Assembly (NCBI GenBank): GCA_026770585.1
Contig: MU646427.1
Span: 412,281-429,439, forward strand
Origin: Baffinella frigidus
Taxonomy: Eukaryota > Cryptophyceae > Cryptomonadales > Baffinellaceae
Direction: 5' to 3'
Length of the DNA stretch: 17,159 nt
Part shown: piece by piece, positions 14,032-17,159 of the stretch
Layout of the letters: each line of letters begins with the position of its first letter
Numbering within the stretch: position 1 is the stretch's first letter
Notes under the pieces: model-generated
The model's database searches: none
What the model saw: only the letters and a program-made list of their open reading frames with translations
What the model was told of the DNA's origin: nothing
Program-made: the position numbers and the translations under genes

Positions 14032-14250
14032 CGACACTCAATGTCATAGGACAACGCCTGAAAGAAAGGCCAACATTCTCAAGACCTTGGGCGCGCTTCT
14101 TGAAAAAACTGCTTTCAAAAACATTCCAGGCAAGAGCGTCACTACCGCGGCTGGTCTGGTGGTCTTTGGGGACCTTTAGGACCTTAAGGTTTTATTGATT
14201 CCCAACATAGTTGACCACCGGGTTTACTGGAGAGCCAAACTAAAGGGGAC
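14032..14250. other. Spacer, nothing recognised
   Basis: No coding frame. AAAGGCCAACATTCTC near 14063 resembles AAAGGCCAACTTTCTC near 12995, perhaps an old repeat. Confidence 0.35.
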
Positions 14251-14251
14251 T

Positions 14252-14358
14252 CTGGAGGCATCAGCTCACGGGAATTCACACGAATCTACACCCGGCCAAT
14301 GCAGCAGGTGGGGAATTCAAGGCTGAAGAGGGATCCGTTGGGGAAACTCAGGCCTACA
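14252..14358 (+). repeat. Family H repeat, copy 1
   Basis: GAATTCACACGAATCTACAC, CCAATGCAGCAGGTGG and TTCAAGGCTGAAGAGGGATC are matched at 14790-14894 as a direct repeat of about 100 bp. Both copies end GGCCTACAG, in front of a family B start here. Confidence 0.65.
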
Positions 14359-14528
14359 GGGATTTTCGGGCTTCAAGAACTCCCTTGCTCGAGCCTCGGT
14401 CGGTGTCTCTTTTCTTAAACTAGTTCCTGAGGGTTGACTTGACGTGAAACTTAGTCAACCCTCTGGTACTTAATTAAGAACACGCAGGCCCCAAATCCGG
14501 TGCGGGCCCTTGAAACCTGCGCTCGTGT
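14357..14528. mobile_element. Family B element, copy B3
   Basis: Starts after TA with CAGGGATTTTCGGGCTTCAA, then CCCTTGCTCGAGCCTCGGTC. The core fold-back is GAGGGTTGAC ... GTCAACCCTCTGGTACTTAA and TTAAGAACACGC. The right end (GCTCGTGTCC) is cut by family C copy 5. A leftover GATATCCCTG end is seen at 14762-14771. Confidence 0.65.
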
Positions 14529-14636
14529 CCTTTAGGTCCTTTAGGTTCTTCGAGCTCCCAACATAGGCGGACACCGGAACTGGTTCTGCAGAAAAGCCAT
14601 GCTTCCTTTCGGATCACATTCAGGCCCCCCGGTGCA
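14528..14636 (+). repeat. Family C repeat, copy 5
   Basis: The most complete copy with 3809-3930: TCCTTTAGGTCCTTTAGG, TTCTTCGAGCTCCCAACATA, GGCGGACACCGGAACTGG, ATGCTTCCTTTCGGATCACA and CCCCCCGGTGCA. It directly joins A22. Confidence 0.75.
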
Positions 14637-14753
14637 GAGGGGTACCTCGCTCATAAGAAACAGCCTCCCCCTAGGACCCTACAGTAGGCCCATGCCTAGG
14701 GCCCTGTGGTGGCCCTAGGGGGGGGGGCGTTTCTTATGAGCGAGGTACCTCTG
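14635..14753. mobile_element. Family A MITE, copy A22
   Basis: Starts CAGAGGGGTACCTCGCTCAT and ends GAGCGAGGTACCTCTG. The matching changes at both ends (CAGAGG and CCTCTG) suggest a variant TIR rather than decay. The flanks read TG and CA instead of TA. Confidence 0.8.
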
Positions 14754-14789
14754 CAACCCAGATATCCCTGTACGGAGGCTGGTCAGATC

Positions 14790-14894
14790 ATCTCTTCAGC
14801 TTGGGGAAAGTCTCACGAATGTACACTAGGTCAATGCAGCAAGTGGCGAGTTCAAGGCTGAGGAGGGATTCACTTGGAAACTTAGGCCTACAGT
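14790..14894 (+). repeat. Family H repeat, copy 2
   Basis: CACGAATGTACACTAGGTCA, ATGCAGCAAGTGGCGAGTTC and GGCTGAGGAGGGATTCACTT parallel copy 1. Confidence 0.65.
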
Positions 14895-14909
14895 GTACGC
14901 AGGAGCGTA

Positions 14910-15026
14910 CAGGGGTACCTACCTCATAAGAAATCGCCACCCCCTAGGACCCTACAGTAGGACTATGCCTAGGGGCCTACGGTGATCCTAGGGGGGGGGC
15001 AGTTTCTTATGAGCGAGGTACCCCTG
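14910..15026. mobile_element. Family A MITE, copy A23 (117 bp)
   Basis: TA-flanked, starts CAGGGGTACCTACCTCATAA and ends TTATGAGCGAGGTACCCCTG. The centre CCTACAGTAGGACTATGCC is an uninterrupted reference for the nested target site. Confidence 0.92.
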
Positions 15027-15045
15027 TACATCATGTAATTGGCTA

Positions 15046-15162
15046 CAGGGGTACCTCGCTCATAAGAAAGCTCCCCCCCCCAGGACCCTACAGTAGGCCC
15101 ATGCCGAGGGACCTATGGTGGTTCTAGGAGGGGGTCGCTTTCTTATGAGTGATGTACCCCTG
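15046..15162. mobile_element. Family A MITE, copy A24 (117 bp)
   Basis: TA-flanked, starts CAGGGGTACCTCGCTCATAA and ends TTATGAGTGATGTACCCCTG. Its right end is only 31 bp from the AATAAA of paralog 2. Confidence 0.92.
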
Positions 15163-15192
15163 TACTGGCCAAATGAGGAACACTTCTCAACC

Positions 15193-15198
15193 TTTATT
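15193..15198 (-). promoter_or_regulatory. AATAAA poly(A) signal of paralog 2
   Basis: AATAAA on the minus strand (plus TTTATT), 87 bp past the stop of the gene at 15285-16535. The spacing is conserved with paralog 1. Confidence 0.6.
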
Positions 15199-15284
15199 CA
15201 GTTTCACATATCGCAACCACGCACACTAAACCGAGCTCAAGCCAACACTTGACTCGAGCCCGTCCCAGCCTCCCTCCTGAGTCC

Positions 15285-16535
15285 TCACGCCCGCACCATC
15301 GAGTCAAACACCGCCTTATAGCAAGCGAAGCGGAAAGAAAAATTCAACGACGCAAACCTCATCTCAGACGCGCGCGCGCGCATCCCCCCCACCCACAAAC
15401 GCAGCCGCGCGGTTGGGCCACGGCCTTTCCCGCGTGACGCCTCGCTGAGCGCCTCGCTGAGCGCCATGGACGCAGCGTAGGACGCGCCCGCGATCGCGCC
15501 GCCAATTGCGTGCCCGAAGACAGTTGCGCCGATCCACGGCGAGGAGGTTTCGAGGAAGTGGAAGGTGAGGTGGAACACTTGGAAGCAGCAGACGTTGAGC
15601 TTGGTCGCGGACCAGAAGGCCTTGCGCCCTCCGATGGAAGAAATCGAGCGCTGCGCCCAGAGCTGCCGCAGAGCCGCGAGACGCGACGTCCCCTGGGCGC
15701 GCGCGCAGCGGTACCCGCGTATTTGCGCGAGCAGCTTCGAGTCGACAGTCACCTCCGTCGCTGAGGCCGCCAGCGCGGTGACCATGGCGGCGATGCCCAC
15801 TTTGACGATCCCTGCGGTCACGGAAGCGACCGGCGCGAGGGTCGACATCGCGCCGTGGGCGGCCGCGTAGGTCCCGCAGACGACGCCCTTGTTGAAGGCC
15901 GCGGCGAGGAGCGGGAGGAGGTTCTGGTAGGACTTGTTCACGCTGGCGCCGAAGCTGCCGCCGAAGAGCGGGTTCCCGAGGAGCACGACCGCGGCCATAC
16001 CCGCTGTGGCGCCCGAGATCGTGTGTGCCGAAAGGTGAAATCCAGTTGAGGGGAGCTGCAGTACCGCTGCCAACACCACTCCCATTGAACCCCCCACCAA
16101 CACTATCTTGGCGAGGTCCTCGGTGGGCTCGCCGTAGAAGCGCGAGGCAGCGTCGTCAACTGCGATGCCCCCCATCGAGAAGGCCTCGCGGTTGCCCGGC
16201 ATGCCCGGCATGCGCGGAGCAAAGCCCCTGAGCTTCGTTCGCGGCCTTGACACCTTCATGCAGTGCTTCTGCAGGCCCGGGCCGCATGCGTTGCTGTTCT
16301 TGTGGAGCCCGCGGCGCTGCCGAGGCGCGTGTGGCGACATCGTGCCCGTGAAGGCGTTGGCGGTTGTGGCGATGAAGAGGAGAGCGAGGGCCTGACGGCC
16401 ATGGGTAGAACCGGCGTAACCCCTCCCCTTCCCCAACCAAATTTCAGGACGGTGTGCTGCTGAAGGATCGTGGAAGTCGTGGCGGGCGTCGGCGTGCGAT
16501 CTTCGCAGCCCTAGAGGGGTCGGGCGGCTGCCCAT
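15285..16535 (-). CDS. Probable plastid membrane protein, paralog 2
   Basis: 416 residues in one frame, stop at 15287-15285. It aligns with paralog 1 from T44-H45-G46 on. Residues 49-61 (ALALLFIATTANA) end at A61|F62, the same plastid-type cleavage motif, followed by the shared RQRRGLHKNSNACG (72-85). Core blocks FYGEPTEDLAK (133-143), GNPLFGGSFGASVNKSYQNL (187-206), FNKGVVCGTYAAA (214-226), RKAFWSATKLNV (304-315) and SPWIG (332-336) are nearly identical. The glycine zipper lies at about 336-351 and the basic tail has RFACYKAVFDS (402-412). The ATG that begins paralog 1 is absent here (TCT-ACC-CAT-GGC), so the only in-frame ATG lies 43 codons ahead of the signal peptide, in a GCCATGG context. 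An unseen 5' exon, a wrong start, or early decay are alternatives. Function unknown. Confidence 0.8.
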   Translation of the reverse strand: MGSRPTPLGLRRSHADARHDFHDPSAAHRPEIWLGKGRGYAGSTHGRQALALLFIATTANAFTGTMSPHAPRQRRGLHKNSNACGPGLQKHCMKVSRPRTKLRGFAPRMPGMPGNREAFSMGGIAVDDAASRFYGEPTEDLAKIVLVGGSMGVVLAAVLQLPSTGFHLSAHTISGATAGMAAVVLLGNPLFGGSFGASVNKSYQNLLPLLAAAFNKGVVCGTYAAAHGAMSTLAPVASVTAGIVKVGIAAMVTALAASATEVTVDSKLLAQIRGYRCARAQGTSRLAALRQLWAQRSISSIGGRKAFWSATKLNVCCFQVFHLTFHFLETSSPWIGATVFGHAIGGAIAGASYAASMALSEALSEASRGKGRGPTARLRLWVGGMRARASEMRFASLNFSFRFACYKAVFDSMVRA

Positions 16536-16800
16536 GGCAGACAGTGTTGGGATTGTCTGAGTCTGTCTCGCGTGGGACTCTGTTGGGGATGTCTCCGTCG
16601 GGGCTGGATTTGCTTTATGTCTGCACGTGGTTTTGACAAACGAGCGTGTGCGTGCAAAAAACTCGAGACCCTAATTTTAGCATCCGCCTTTGAGCACGGA
16701 CCCTCAATGCCGGCTTAGGTGACCTCGTTCAAAAGTTTTTTTTCCAGAAGAGGGCGGATTGCACTGTGGTAAAGATGCAAAAGGGCGCAATAATGAGAAA
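16536..16800. other. 5' flank of paralog 2
   Basis: Likely promoter region of the minus-strand gene. No clear TATA box or repeat copy is seen. A T run lies at 16736-16743. Confidence 0.35.
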
Positions 16801-16806
16801 CGACAG

Positions 16807-16858
16807 CGTGACTGGTGTTTCTGACGACAAAACGTGACTGGTGTTTCTGACGACAAAA
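16807..16858 (+). repeat. 26-bp unit, two exact tandem copies
   Basis: CGTGACTGGTGTTTCTGACG followed by ACAAAA occurs at 16807-16832 and again, unchanged, at 16833-16858. Confidence 0.9.
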
Positions 16859-16984
16859 CAATCCTTTTTACTTTTGTACTGACGTCTCGTCCTATCACGT
16901 CCGATGTCATTTCCCCATCAGATACCTCGACGGGCCAGACCTTGCGTCTCGTGTCACGACAGCGGATCCCGCTCCTTGACCGCC

Positions 16985-17159
16985 TCCTGCCTCCCTCGCC
17001 TTTCCCATGATGCCATCTGATCGCCCAACTCATGGTGGCCCGCCCCCTACCCCTCACCCCCCATCATCCCCTCACTCTCCTCTTCTCCTCCCCTCACCCC
17101 CGTGCACCATACACCAAACCCCAATCCCCACCCACCAAATTCCAAACCCCTCACCCCTC
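16985..17159. other. C-rich low-complexity end
   Basis: CCCCT/CCTC/CACCCC-rich sequence to the window edge. A minus open frame of 117 codons (16704-17057) runs through it and the tandem repeat; its Arg/Gly/Ser-rich composition and lack of any motif make it unlikely to be a gene. Confidence 0.5.

Noticed and set aside
1-17159. tRNA, rRNA, bacterial operons or viral genes
   Set aside because: None seen: no cloverleaf with conserved T-loop, no rRNA core sequence, no polymerase, capsid or integrase-like frame.

Overview
The window looks like nuclear DNA of a eukaryotic alga. It has two intron-less, GC-rich, paralogous genes on the minus strand. Their proteins start with a hydrophobic signal peptide ending in an Ala-x-Ala|Phe motif, followed by a basic stretch. 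That layout is the bipartite plastid-targeting presequence of algae with a secondary red plastid (heterokonts, haptophytes, cryptophytes, some dinoflagellates). A 1.3 kb block of degenerate TTTAGGG-type repeats, AATAAA signals, long microsatellites and no bacterial-style operons also say eukaryote. I cannot name the species; heterokont-like is the best guess, from the presequence alone.

Layout. 1-2100: non-coding, a run of unrelated fold-back (inverted-repeat) units, a CT minisatellite and direct repeats. 2100-3600: GC-rich sequence with weak exon-like pieces on both strands (a possible first exon at 2503-2600 minus, a possible exon at 2814-2915 plus, an open frame at 2894-3415 minus). 3600-4560: old repeats (families C, D, B). 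4570-8535: a dense cluster of a 117-bp TA-flanked inverted-repeat element (family A), with copies nested in one another and mixed with families B, C and a 477-bp TIR element (family G). 8540-9961: paralog 1. 9962-11340: non-coding with two GA-rich repeats sharing a conserved 3' end. 11337-12675: degenerate telomere-like block, G-rich on the plus strand. 12680-15165: a second repeat cluster (D, a fold-back, A, B, C, H). 15180-16535: paralog 2. 16540-17159: non-coding, turning C-rich.

The two paralogs lie in the same orientation about 5.3 kb apart and share near-identical nucleotide stretches in the core. Their stop-to-AATAAA distances also match (88 and 87 bp). Each 3' end is followed at once by a family A cluster. 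Paralog 2 has lost the ATG that starts paralog 1 and opens 43 codons further upstream. I do not recognise the family beyond a probable plastid membrane protein.

The most distinctive system here is family A and its relatives. These are short non-autonomous elements with CAGGG-type ends, TA target duplications and a variable C/G tract in each arm. They repeatedly insert into TA sites in the centre of other copies. No transposase is encoded in the window.
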